Origin: AC-32 sp963765785
GTDB lineage: Bacteria; Actinomycetota; Thermoleophilia; Gaiellales; Gaiellaceae
Direction: 5' to 3'
DNA length: 64,000 bases
Assembly (NCBI GenBank): GCA_963765785.1
Contig: CAVXXW010000021.1
Location: forward strand, 1 to 64,000
The position numbers and the translations under genes are program-made. Below are positions 1 through 7,975 of the stretch, piece by piece. The notes below the pieces were generated by a model, which had not been told where the DNA came from, searched no databases, and saw nothing but the letters and a program-made list of their open reading frames with translations. Position 1 is the first letter of the stretch; every line of letters starts with the position of its first letter.

Positions 1-65
1 CACGCTGCGACCGCTGAACTGGTCTGTCACGCCGGAGGTCGCGGGTTCGAGTCCCGTCGCTCCCG
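1..65 (+). tRNA. tRNA-Asp (GTC), 3' portion only
   Basis: The segment folds as the 3' part of a tRNA. The anticodon stem is 19-23/31-35, with loop 24-30 and anticodon GTC at 26-28. A five-base variable loop follows, then a T arm at 41-57 with loop TTCGAGT. The 3' acceptor strand is CGCTCCC, and G65 is the discriminator expected for tRNA-Asp. The bases before 19 do not form a D arm: the D-loop GG pair and the usual GAGC stem are absent. The gene is therefore cut by the window start and also damaged, or it is a 3'-end copy of the kind left at tRNA attachment sites. Confidence 0.5.
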
Positions 66-339
66 TAAATCCTTTGCCCGCTCTTCAGCAGCTTGTTAGC
101 TCTGGCTCAGGGCGCTCGTAACCGCAGCCAGTGCCTCTAGGCGGACAACAGCACCCCGACGAACCCGCAGGGTGGCCAACCCGGCCAGCGGCCGACTTTC
201 GATGCCAAGACCCAGCAGGCCTTCCGCGCCTGCAGCCAGTGCTTGCCGTCGCGACCGTCGGGCGGCTTCGGCGGTGGACACGCGTTCGCCCGACCGCCCG
301 CACGACGCCGCGCAGCACGTCCACTCTCGAGCGACCGAT
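66..339. other. intergenic, no supported gene
   Basis: I see no coding region with a ribosome-binding site here. The flavoprotein frame stays open upstream of 340, but that part is Arg/Pro/Ala-rich and unlike the family, so it is treated as non-coding leader. Confidence 0.4.
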
Positions 340-1491
340 ATGTTCCGCGGGGTGCAGAAACACGTCGTGATCCTAGGCGCCGGCTTCGCCGGCTTGGAGC
401 TCACGGCCCGCCTGTCCGACTCGCTCGCGGACGAGGTTCGCGTCACGCTCATCGACCAGAACGAGGCCTTCAGCTTCGGCTTCTCGAAGCTGGACGTCCT
501 GTTCGGCGGTAAGTCCCCCGCTGACGTCTCGCACCCATACGACGAGATCTCGAGAGAGGGAGTCGAGTTCCGCCGAGAACGCGTGACGGCGATCGACTCG
601 GAGAAGCGGCACGTGAAGACCGACCGGCAGTCGTACGACGCCGACGTGCTTGTCGTCGCGATGGGCGCCGGCTACGACTACGCCGCGACTCCGGGCTTCG
701 AGGAGGGCGGGTTCGAGTACTACTCGCTTGCGGGCGCCGAGCGGTTGCGCGACGCGCTTCCCGGGTTCGAGGCTGGGACAATTCTGATCGGGATCCTCGG
801 GCATCCGTTCAAGTGTCCGCCGGCTCCCTTCGAAGGCGCCCTGCTGCTACACGACCACCTCGTGCGGCGCGGGATCAGAGATGCTGTGGAGATCCGCGTG
901 GCGGGACCGATGGCCGCGCCGGTCCCGATCACGAAGGAACTGTCGCAGGCCTTTCTCGACCAACTCGGCCGACGCGGGATCGAATACCTCCCGGGCCAAC
1001 ACATCACCGAGCTCGACCCGCAGCGCAAAGAGGTGCGGATCGCGGGGGGTGGAAGCCTCCCGTACGACCTCTTCGTGGGCGTGCCGGTCCACCGCGTCCC
1101 CGAGGTCGTCGAGAGCTCAGGCCTTGCGGTCGACGGTTGGATCCCGGTTGACCGCGCCAACCTCGCGACCCGGTTCCCGGGCGTGTACGCGCTCGGCGAC
1201 GTCGCGAGCACGGGGGTTGCGAAGGCGGGCGTCTTCGCCGAGTCTGCCGCCGCAGTCGTGGCGGACGACATCGCGGCGACCCTCCGCGGCGCGCCGCCGC
1301 CACCGCCGTGGGACGGCACAGGCAACTGCTACCTCGAGTTCGGCGGCGGCGCGGTCGGGAAGGTCGAGGCCAACTTCCTCGGCGGGCCGTCGCCAACGGC
1401 ACAGCTCGTCGGCCCGTCGGCGGAGCTTGCCGCGGATAAGGTCGCCTTCGCTGCGACCAGGCGCGAGCGCTGGTTCGGAACAGTCGGCTGA
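340..1491 (+). CDS. FAD-dependent pyridine nucleotide-disulphide oxidoreductase, SQR/NDH-2-like
   Basis: The protein opens directly with the FAD-binding dinucleotide fold VVILGAGFAGLE. A second FAD-contact motif near the C-terminus reads VYALGDVAS. A cysteine at about residue 159 lies in FKCPPAPFEG, the context of a redox cysteine in sulfide:quinone oxidoreductase-like proteins. This suggests electron transfer from sulfide or a related donor to quinone at the membrane. The second redox cysteine of classical SQR is not obvious, so the substrate is uncertain and a type II NADH dehydrogenase-like role remains possible. The length of 383 residues fits the family. I chose ATG 340; GTG 352 is also possible because the fold begins immediately after it. 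Confidence 0.75.
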   Translation: MFRGVQKHVVILGAGFAGLELTARLSDSLADEVRVTLIDQNEAFSFGFSKLDVLFGGKSPADVSHPYDEISREGVEFRRERVTAIDSEKRHVKTDRQSYDADVLVVAMGAGYDYAATPGFEEGGFEYYSLAGAERLRDALPGFEAGTILIGILGHPFKCPPAPFEGALLLHDHLVRRGIRDAVEIRVAGPMAAPVPITKELSQAFLDQLGRRGIEYLPGQHITELDPQRKEVRIAGGGSLPYDLFVGVPVHRVPEVVESSGLAVDGWIPVDRANLATRFPGVYALGDVASTGVAKAGVFAESAAAVVADDIAATLRGAPPPPPWDGTGNCYLEFGGGAVGKVEANFLGGPSPTAQLVGPSAELAADKVAFAATRRERWFGTVG

Positions 1492-1496
1492 ACTCC

Positions 1497-2279
1497 TCAG
1501 AGGCGGACGCGGTACGTCCGGCGGACCACCGGTCGCCCAGGCTCGGCGGGAATCACGACGCGCGCCGTGACCGTGCCGTGCGCGCGTGTCTGCAGACGGA
1601 ACTCGAGGAGTCCGCGTGTGCGGGGCCGCAACTCTCGAGCGGACGCGGGGAGGGTCACGATGCGACGCCTCGTCGACAGCGGCGCGATAACGGTACGCAC
1701 GTGGATCAGCGGCTCGGTCACGTTTCCCACATTCACGACGACCAGCTCGAGCTCTCGCCTACCTCCTCGCTGCACCACCCGTAGTCGACCCAGCTTCAGC
1801 CGCCTGACTACGGTGCCTGGGGCGCGCACGAGCACGACGACGCCGAGTCGTACCCGGACCGAGACGCGCCCGCCCGTGAGCGGTCGACTGCTGAGCAGGA
1901 CGAGCGCGTCGTGGTCTCCGGGCGCCGCGTTCCGCGGCATCCTCGCCGAGACGCGGAGGTGGGCCGTCGCGTGCGGGGCGAGACGGACGTGCGCCGGTCG
2001 CACCGTCAGCCAACCTGCCGCCGAACGCGCGCCGCGCCGACCGACGATGTGCGGCCGGCCGCGGAGGTCCAGGGCAAAGCCGGCGCGGGCAACGTCGATT
2101 GCGACGGGCTTCACGCCGGCGTTCCTCAGCCGTACCGTGTCGCGCCCGCTGCCGTGCAGGACGAGCCTGGCGGGCGCCGCCGTCAACGCCAGCGGGCTCG
2201 GTGGCGCGTTGGTGCCCGCCGAAGCAGGCACCAACGCGAGGGCCAACCCGAGCGCGAGACAGACGAGCGCGTGGGTCAT
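1497..2279 (-). CDS. exported protein, DUF916/WxL-chaperone-like beta domain
   Basis: A signal peptide (THALVCLALGLALALVPASA) is followed by about 230 residues of beta-rich sequence. The pattern DTVRLRNAGVKPVAIDV, then RVSARMPRNAAPGDHDALV, resembles the DUF916-type immunoglobulin-like domain found beside WxL surface proteins and fimbrial chaperones. Conserved family residues are hard to judge by eye, so the domain call is tentative. Its ATG overlaps the stop of the upstream lamin-tail gene (ATGA, 2276-2279), so the two are probably translated together and may act together on the cell surface. Many Arg residues and no Cys after the signal. Confidence 0.6.
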   Translation of the reverse strand: MTHALVCLALGLALALVPASAGTNAPPSPLALTAAPARLVLHGSGRDTVRLRNAGVKPVAIDVARAGFALDLRGRPHIVGRRGARSAAGWLTVRPAHVRLAPHATAHLRVSARMPRNAAPGDHDALVLLSSRPLTGGRVSVRVRLGVVVLVRAPGTVVRRLKLGRLRVVQRGGRRELELVVVNVGNVTEPLIHVRTVIAPLSTRRRIVTLPASARELRPRTRGLLEFRLQTRAHGTVTARVVIPAEPGRPVVRRTYRVRL

Positions 2280-3355
2280 CGGCCGATGACCGTGAAGGTC
2301 ACCGTGGCCGTGTAGTGGCCGGGCGCGACGAAGGGCAGCGGCGAGACGAACCCGACGTTCGTCGCCCATGGATCACCTGTCGTGGCACTCGGGGCAGAGG
2401 TCGTCCCGATCAGCAGGTCGGCCGCGGGCGCAATCGGGATCGCAGCCATGGCGCCGCCCGCGAGCTGGCCGCCGAGCTGGCCTCCCGGCGGTGCGGAAGC
2501 GGAGAGCCCGAGCGGAAGTTCGGCCGGAAGGAACGCCGAGCGATGGACGGTCAGCGCGTAGCCGGTCAGGTGGTTGCTCGTGACCGTCACCCGTTCCGAG
2601 ACGGGTGCGGGAGTCTCGCCGGCAGCCGCGTGGCCGAAGCTGATGCTCGGTCGCTCGAGCGCGATCGAGATGACCGGGTCGACGTCGATGTCCACCGGCG
2701 CGTCCTGCGAAACGCCGCCGCTCGGAGGTGGCGGTGCCGAGCAGGGCGCGGCCGCCGCGGCCGAGTTGCGCGGATTCGGCGCCGCCGCAGAGAAATCGCT
2801 CGAGTTGGCGTCGGTGTCCGTGCAGCCGTCCCCCGCTCGAATCGCCGCCGTCGTGTTGCCGATGGCCGGTGCGGCCCCGGTCCCCTCGTAATCGGTCGCC
2901 GAGCCGTACCCGACGAGGTCGACCATCAGCGGGTCCGCCGAGCAGCTGCCGCCGCAGGCGAGCGGCGTGCTTGCGTGGACCAACGCCACCTTGCCACCCG
3001 AGACGGCGAGGTTCGACGTCCCCGTTGCGTCGGGAGTCGGCAGCGCCGCCCCGACAGCGCCCGACGCAAGGCCGACAAGGTAGTGGCCGCCGGGCTGCAC
3101 CGAGCCGGAGAGCGGCGTCACCTGCCAGGTCGTCCCCGACCCGGAGGCGTACTGGATCGACCAGCCGGCGAGGTCGGCCGGCGTGCTCCCGCGGTTGAAC
3201 AGCTCGACGAAGTCGTTGGTGTACGGCGCATTCGCGTTGCCGCCGCCCGCGAAGACCTGGCTGACGACCATGGACGGCGAGGCGCTCCACGCCGCCGGCG
3301 CGCCGAGCAGAGCTATCAGCAGTGCGAGGAACGTGAGTACACGGAACCGAGGCAT
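2276..3355 (-). CDS. secreted lamin-tail-domain (LTD) protein
   Basis: A signal peptide (VLTFLALLIALLGAPAAWSA) leads into a lamin-tail domain at about residues 25-165. Its markers are VVSQVFAGGG, NDFVELFNRG, LAGWSIQYAS, GGHYLVGL and DLVGYGSATDYEGTG. A proline/serine linker follows, then a C-terminal beta domain ending VAPGHYTATVTFTVIGR, which looks like a WxL/DUF4402-type surface domain. LTD proteins are extracellular and often sit next to secreted nucleases or surface structures; the ligand is unknown. The start is the ATG at 3355, preceded by GGAG eight bases upstream. The gene overlaps the next one by four bases and forms a two-gene operon with it. Confidence 0.75.
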   Translation of the reverse strand: MPRFRVLTFLALLIALLGAPAAWSASPSMVVSQVFAGGGNANAPYTNDFVELFNRGSTPADLAGWSIQYASGSGTTWQVTPLSGSVQPGGHYLVGLASGAVGAALPTPDATGTSNLAVSGGKVALVHASTPLACGGSCSADPLMVDLVGYGSATDYEGTGAAPAIGNTTAAIRAGDGCTDTDANSSDFSAAAPNPRNSAAAAAPCSAPPPPSGGVSQDAPVDIDVDPVISIALERPSISFGHAAAGETPAPVSERVTVTSNHLTGYALTVHRSAFLPAELPLGLSASAPPGGQLGGQLAGGAMAAIPIAPAADLLIGTTSAPSATTGDPWATNVGFVSPLPFVAPGHYTATVTFTVIGR

Positions 3356-3487
3356 CGGCAGCTCCAATCGGGAGAGGGGATGTGCGTCCTCCCGTGGTAC
3401 CGGCGGCACCGGCCTCGCGGGGGAGGCTGTGGTACTTCCGACACGGAGTCGGCACGGACTCGACACGGCCGCGGCGGCCGTGAACGC

Positions 3488-4045
3488 TTACTCCGAGCGG
3501 TAGCGGAGGTAGACCGTGCCGTTCCCGAACCGCCGCTCGTCGACCAGCTCGAGGTCGGCTCGCACGCCGTCTGGCAGCGCTCGCTTGCCGCCGCCGACGA
3601 GGACAGGGACGAGGAACAGGTGGTACTCGTCCACGAGGCCGGCAGCGATCGCCTGCGCCGCGAGCTCGGGCCCGCCGATGCTGACCTCGCCGGCCGCCTC
3701 GGCTTTGAGCCGCCGCACAGCCTCCGCGTCGAACTCCGGCTCGATCCGCGTCCTGGCGGTCGAGGCGCCCCGCAGCGTCCGCGAGTAGACGACCTTCTCG
3801 GCCGCCTGCCAGATCGCCGCATACTCCCGGATGTGCGACGGCTGCGAGCCGAGCTCCGGCGGGTCTTCCCAGAACCGCATCGTCTCGTACATCCGCCGCC
3901 CGTAGAGGTACGTCCCCACCGGCCGCTCGAGCTCGCTCACGAACGCGTGCACCTCGGCATCCGGCGCCGCCCAGTCGAACCGGCCGCTCGTGTCCTCGAC
4001 GTACCCGTCGAGCGACGCGAGCATCGAGTAGATCAGCTTGGCCAC
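3488..4045 (-). CDS. dihydrofolate reductase family (RibD C-terminal domain) protein
   Basis: A 185-residue single-domain protein. It has the usual family opening (KLIYSMLASLDGYVED), the nucleotide-binding segment YGRRMYETMRFW and the late motif SIGGPELAAQAIAAGLVDEY. These stand-alone RibD-C proteins are NADPH-dependent reductases of mostly unknown substrate; very few are true folate enzymes. It stands head to head with a second member of the same family that starts at 4098, and the 52-base gap between them must hold both promoters. Confidence 0.85.
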   Translation of the reverse strand: MAKLIYSMLASLDGYVEDTSGRFDWAAPDAEVHAFVSELERPVGTYLYGRRMYETMRFWEDPPELGSQPSHIREYAAIWQAAEKVVYSRTLRGASTARTRIEPEFDAEAVRRLKAEAAGEVSIGGPELAAQAIAAGLVDEYHLFLVPVLVGGGKRALPDGVRADLELVDERRFGNGTVYLRYRSE

Positions 4046-4097
4046 CGAACTAGGGACTGGACAGCAGGACGCAACTCATCGCTCGTACGATCGAACC

Positions 4098-4631
4098 GTG
4101 AGCCTGACGCAGTACTACACCTCGACGTCGCTCGACGGCTTCATCGCTGACGAGCGCCATTCGCTGGACTGGCTCTTCACGCGCGACCAGGATCGCGCCG
4201 GGCCGTTGAGCTACGACAACTTCTACGCCGGCGTCGGAGCCGTCGCGATGGGCTCGACCACGTACGAATGGATCCTCGACCACCAGCACGACTCGGCGTG
4301 GCCGTACGACGTTCCGGCCTGGGTGTTCACCCACCGCGACCTGCGCGGGGTTCCCGGCGCGCAGATCACGTTCGCGAGCGGCGACGTGCGCCAGGTGCAC
4401 GCCGAGCTGGTCGAGGCGGCCGGCGGCCGCAACGTCTGGGTCGTCGGCGGCGGCGACCTCGCGGGCCAGTTCGCGGACGCGAGGCTGCTCGACGAGGTGA
4501 TCGTCTACGTCGCGCCGGTGACGCTGGGAGCCGGCGCGCCGCTCTTCCCGCGGGGCGTCGAGCTCCGCCTCGAGGAGACGGCGAGGAACGGCGACTTCGT
4601 CACCGCGAGGTATGCCGTCGTCCGCGGCTGA
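4098..4631 (+). CDS. dihydrofolate reductase family protein (second copy)
   Basis: The family opening is LTQYYTSTSLDGFIAD, followed by AMGSTTYEWIL and a strong nucleotide-binding motif VWVVGGGDLAGQFADARLLDE. The protein has 177 residues from GTG 4098; the frame is open further upstream, but the domain begins right at this codon. It is clearly diverged from the neighbour at 3488-4045, so this is an old paralogue pair, not a fresh duplication. The substrate is unknown. Confidence 0.85.
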   Translation: MSLTQYYTSTSLDGFIADERHSLDWLFTRDQDRAGPLSYDNFYAGVGAVAMGSTTYEWILDHQHDSAWPYDVPAWVFTHRDLRGVPGAQITFASGDVRQVHAELVEAAGGRNVWVVGGGDLAGQFADARLLDEVIVYVAPVTLGAGAPLFPRGVELRLEETARNGDFVTARYAVVRG

Positions 4632-4777
4632 GCGCCTTGTAGCCAGCCGCGTACGGGGCCTGGCGTGGCCCGCCGCGCCGTCCGCGAAAGCGCGGAGCGG
4701 GAGTCAGTGACCGCCCCGATGGCGGGCCCGCAGCGCGTGGCGATGCTGTAGAGCACCACCCAAGAAGGAGGTCCGCA

Positions 4778-5011
4778 ATGGCTGGCACGCCACGAGCAGA
4801 GGTAGGCGATCTGATCGTCGTGCAGGGAGAGCACGTCGGGTCTCCCAGGCGCACCGGCGAGATCCTCGAGGTCCTTGGCGCACCGGAGCACGTGCGCTAC
4901 CGCGTCCATTGGGAGGACGGGCACGAGAGCATCTTCACACCCGGTGGCGATGTCGTGATCCGGCACGTTCAGGCCGAAGAGGATGAGCCGGTGCTGATCC
5001 ACGAACCGTGA
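4778..5011 (+). CDS. DUF1918 domain protein
   Basis: A 77-residue protein with the DUF1918 pattern: VGDLIVVQGEHVG near the start, then TGEILEVLGAPEHVRYRVHWEDGHES and a closing FTPGGDVVIRHV (split here by a short gap). This SH3-like fold is common in actinobacteria and has no settled function; some members are fused to DNA-binding or nuclease domains. An excellent ribosome-binding site, AAGGAGG, lies about seven bases before the ATG. The YbaK-family gene follows on the same strand after 25 bases, so they may be co-transcribed. Confidence 0.85.
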   Translation: MAGTPRAEVGDLIVVQGEHVGSPRRTGEILEVLGAPEHVRYRVHWEDGHESIFTPGGDVVIRHVQAEEDEPVLIHEP

Positions 5012-5036
5012 GCAGCGCACGCGAGGAGGTACCACC

Positions 5037-5507
5037 ATGATGATGACGACGACCGAGCTCTGCGAGGAGCTCGACCTTGCTCAGATCGACTACGACCTGA
5101 TCGAGCACCGGCGAACCGAGACTGCCGGTGACGAGGCCCGAGCGATCGGCGTTCCACCCGACGAGGTCGCGAAGACGATCGTGCTCGTCAGCGGCGAGCG
5201 CTCAGTCCGCGCGGTGCTTCCCGGGTCGGAGCGGCTCGACCTCCACAAAGTCCAGGAGCTCCTCGGAGACAAGCACGCGCGACTGGCGACCGAAGAAGAG
5301 CTCGTGCTTGCCTACCCGATGTACGAGCTCGGAGCCGTTCCGCCGTTCGGAATGCCGGCCGGCGATGTGGTGTTGGTCGACCGGCGGCTCGCGGAGCGTG
5401 ACTTTGTGCTGGCCGAGGCCGGCTCCCACAACGAGTCTGTGCGCCTGAAGACGGGCGACCTGCTCAGGCTGACGGCCGCGACAATTGAGGATCTCGTCGC
5501 TGTCTGA
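5037..5507 (+). CDS. YbaK/EbsC-family aminoacyl-tRNA deacylase
   Basis: A 156-residue protein matching the YbaK/prolyl-tRNA editing fold. The visible markers are a conserved lysine in DEVAKTIVLV, the segment PPFGMPAGDVVLVDRRLAE, and the C-terminal GSHNESVRLKTGDLLRLT. Such proteins hydrolyse mischarged aminoacyl-tRNA in trans, typically Cys-tRNA(Pro) or Ala-tRNA(Pro), in the cytosol. A GAGGAGGT site precedes the start. The first codons read ATG ATG ATG, so the exact start is ambiguous by a few residues. Confidence 0.85.
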   Translation: MMMTTTELCEELDLAQIDYDLIEHRRTETAGDEARAIGVPPDEVAKTIVLVSGERSVRAVLPGSERLDLHKVQELLGDKHARLATEEELVLAYPMYELGAVPPFGMPAGDVVLVDRRLAERDFVLAEAGSHNESVRLKTGDLLRLTAATIEDLVAV

Positions 5508-5514
5508 CGATTCG

Positions 5515-5670
5515 CTAGTCCAGGCCGCCGACGGCTCGTAGCTCGTCGGCCTGACTAGGGAAGGCCTCGCCGTCGCCCAGCAGCACGGCCAGGCCGGCGC
5601 GCCGGCAGGCCCAGACGACGGCGGCGAGCCACGGAACGCTCAGCACGATCACGGTGAGGAGGTCAACCAT
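5515..5670 (-). CDS. small single-span membrane protein, hypothetical
   Basis: A 51-residue frame from ATG 5670. The first 25 residues are strongly hydrophobic (VDLLTVIVLSVPWLAAVVWA) and the tail is short and polar, so this would be a one-pass membrane peptide. GAGG lies upstream but is weakly placed. It lies in the short interval between the convergent YbaK gene and the 82-residue gene. I do not recognise it, and it could be a chance frame. Confidence 0.35.
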   Translation of the reverse strand: MVDLLTVIVLSVPWLAAVVWACRRAGLAVLLGDGEAFPSQADELRAVGGLD

Positions 5671-5727
5671 GGCGCCAGCGTGCGGACCAGGCGCGGCCAC
5701 CGCCAGTCCGTCACCGGGTCGAAACAG

Positions 5728-5976
5728 TCAGGAGACGCGCACGACCGAGCGGAAGGGCGATTGCACGTGCCCCGGCAGCAGCTGGAACCAGAGCGCAGGG
5801 TTTTCGTCCTTCGAGACCCAGCGGTCGTGAGGCTGGTCATGCACGTGGAAGCTCGCCAGGAAGTCGGCCGCCTCCGGCTCGCCTTCGACCTCGACCGAGC
5901 CGTCGGGAAGCAGCTCGGCGGTCGCCACCGTGCGCGGTGGTCGCCCGCCGAACTGCTCGCGCACCTCCAGCCTCAC
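5728..5976 (-). CDS. hypothetical 82-residue protein coupled to the FAD oxidoreductase
   Basis: It starts at GTG 5976, overlapping the TGA of the upstream flavoprotein (GTGA). It encodes an 82-residue soluble protein with no signal peptide, containing TVATAELLPDGSVEVEGE and PALWFQLLPGHVQSPFRS. I know no family for it. The intact frame and the preserved overlap suggest a functional partner of the flavoprotein, for example a small subunit or accessory protein. That matters because the flavoprotein itself appears broken. Confidence 0.55.
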   Translation of the reverse strand: MRLEVREQFGGRPPRTVATAELLPDGSVEVEGEPEAADFLASFHVHDQPHDRWVSKDENPALWFQLLPGHVQSPFRSVVRVS

Positions 5977-7920
5977 GGCGTGATCTGCGCCTCGCTTCCG
6001 GGCAGGTCGTTCACGGCGCGGAAGCCCTCGTTGATCGCGCTGTGCGTGTAGGCGAAGCCCTCTGAGTCCGAGCACGCGATCGCGACGTTCGCAAACGGCA
6101 CGGAGCCCTTCCGGTGAGGCTGTTCCGCCCACGGCCCGTAAAGCGACGGGTCGAACACGGAACTCAGCTCGTGGGCGTAGCCGTAGTTCCAGCGGTTGAT
6201 CATGATCGAGTTCACGTCGCGCTCCGGCTGGAAGTCACCGCCCTGGGTGTTCACCACCCGGTCGATCACGTCCCACAACGAGTTCTCGAGGTCGCCGAAG
6301 CTCATATTCAGGAGCATGTCGCGGCCGCTCTCATACGCGTAGAGCTGCGGGATCGCGTCCGGTCGGTTCGGGACGACCGTGAACGTGAGGGACGCCGGCG
6401 ACGCCGGCGGCTGGTTCGGCGTCGGCCCGTAGACGGGCGCGCTGGGCGACCCGAAGCCGGCCCCTGCGGAGATGCTCGTCGAGTCCCAGAAGAGGCTCGT
6501 GCCGCGAGGCTGGATGCTCGAGACCTTCGCGTCGGCCCACGCCTGCCAGTTGTTCAGGACAGCGCGGCCGTAGATCAGCGGAACCTTCCGCGCGTAGCAG
6601 AGGTTCTCGACCTGGTCCTTCGGCAGGCCGGTGACGATACGAGCGGTCACGCGGTTCCAACACGCCATTACTACGTGCCTGGCACGCACGCGCTCGGCGT
6701 CCTTCCTGTTCGGCGTCAGGTACGTGATCTCCGCAAGGCCCTTGTTGCCGCGGCCTGGAAGCACCCGCGTGACCATGCAGTTGAGCCGGATGCGGACGTC
6801 GTTGCTCGCCCGGTCGTCGTCGAGTGTTGGACTGCAGGATCGTCTGCTGGTTGGCGCCGCGCCGTTCACGTTCGGGTGCGAGCTCGTCCGACCGACGATC
6901 AGCTTGAGCAGCGGCAGATGTGCGCGCCGTCGGGCCGGGCGCACGCGGTCCGCCTCGACATCGATCCTGCCGGTTCGGCTGCCCGGGAAGACGATGTCGT
7001 CGAGGTCGCCGACGGGGCCGGGGCGGCCGAGAACCCAGCAGTCGGAAGCCGAACGCCTGGCCGCTGCTCCGAGCGCCGCCCGGGGCGACAGCCGAGAAGG
7101 CGTCGGGGCAGTCCCAGTACCGCTGCAGGTACTGCTTGTACGTCATCTGCGTCAGGCGCTGAACCTTCTCCTCGGGCGCCGGGCCGTCCGGCCGTCATCG
7201 TCGGAGTTCTCGGTCTGGATCCGTAATCGGGCCTTGGCCGCTCCATACGGCGTCGCTGAAGCGTCCAGCCGGCCTTGGCTCGATGGCTGCGGGTGACGGT
7301 GTCCGTCCCGAATCGGCGCCCGGAAGAGCAGCATCGTCCGCAGGCCGTACGAGCTCGACCCCGCCGCCGTTCGCCCACTGCCGCGTATCGACGCCTGGTC
7401 GCCGCAGACTTCGTCTGGAGATCGGCGACCTGTCCGGAACGTGAGGCCGCCGTCGGTCGAGAGCGCCGACGAGAAGTCGCCGCTGGTGTTCACCAGGACG
7501 TCATCGAGAGGCCCGAAGCGGTCGCGGCCTAGCTGCTATCGCAGCAGATCGCGCCGAGCGCCGACGATGAGCAGTCGAGGCGTCGACCGGGCGTCCCTCT
7601 GCGCGCCAGCGTCTGCCGTTCTCGGCCGAGTGGATCGGTGGGGCTCTTCGCCGGCGGGTCGACGAGCCCGATCCGCGAGACGACGTCGTCCGGCTCGCCG
7701 TTAGCCCGGGCCGTCGGCGGTAGTAGCCGGGCGGAGCATCACCCCCGAACCCGGGGAAGAGCCGCGGCCGCCGCCTCGGCCCCGGTCAGGTACGGCGCCG
7801 CGGCGGCGGCCATGAGGCCGGCAGCGCCGATCGCCACGCCGTCGAGGAAGTCTCGTCTGCTGATGCCGTCGTCAGGCCCAAGTCCTAGGTCGCCCTCGTT
7901 CGAGCGCGGTCGTCGGCCAT
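5973..7920 (-). pseudogene. Tat-exported FAD/NAD(P)-binding oxidoreductase, frame-disrupted
   Basis: The start is ATG 7920 behind AGGAGGGGAG. After one frame change comes a twin-arginine signal (ISRRDFLDGVAIGAAGL). Recognisable pieces then appear in different minus-strand frames: NTSGDFSSALSTDGGLTF near 7,480, QRLTQMTYKQYLQRYWDCP near 7,130, and a long intact C-terminal stretch (5973-about 6,830) with RHVVMACWNRVTARIV, GQLYAYESGRDM-like sequence and FANVAIACSDSEGFAYTHSAINEG. Together these give a protein of about 645 residues, the size of Tat-exported flavin amine-oxidase/spermidine-dehydrogenase-like enzymes. At least four frame changes separate the pieces, and at the PGYYPPTARG-like segment a C appears to be missing. 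Either this is a decaying gene or the assembly has errors here. Confidence 0.65.
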
Positions 7921-7975
7921 AGCGCTCCCCTCCTAGATCGAGAGCCACGACTTTCTCAGAGTCGCGGGAACGCTG

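Noticed and set aside
2099..4150. Long plus-strand frame of 683 codons opposite the LTD and DHFR genes
   Set aside because: Arg/Gly/Pro-rich composition with no domain; it is the antisense shadow of high-GC genes on the minus strand.
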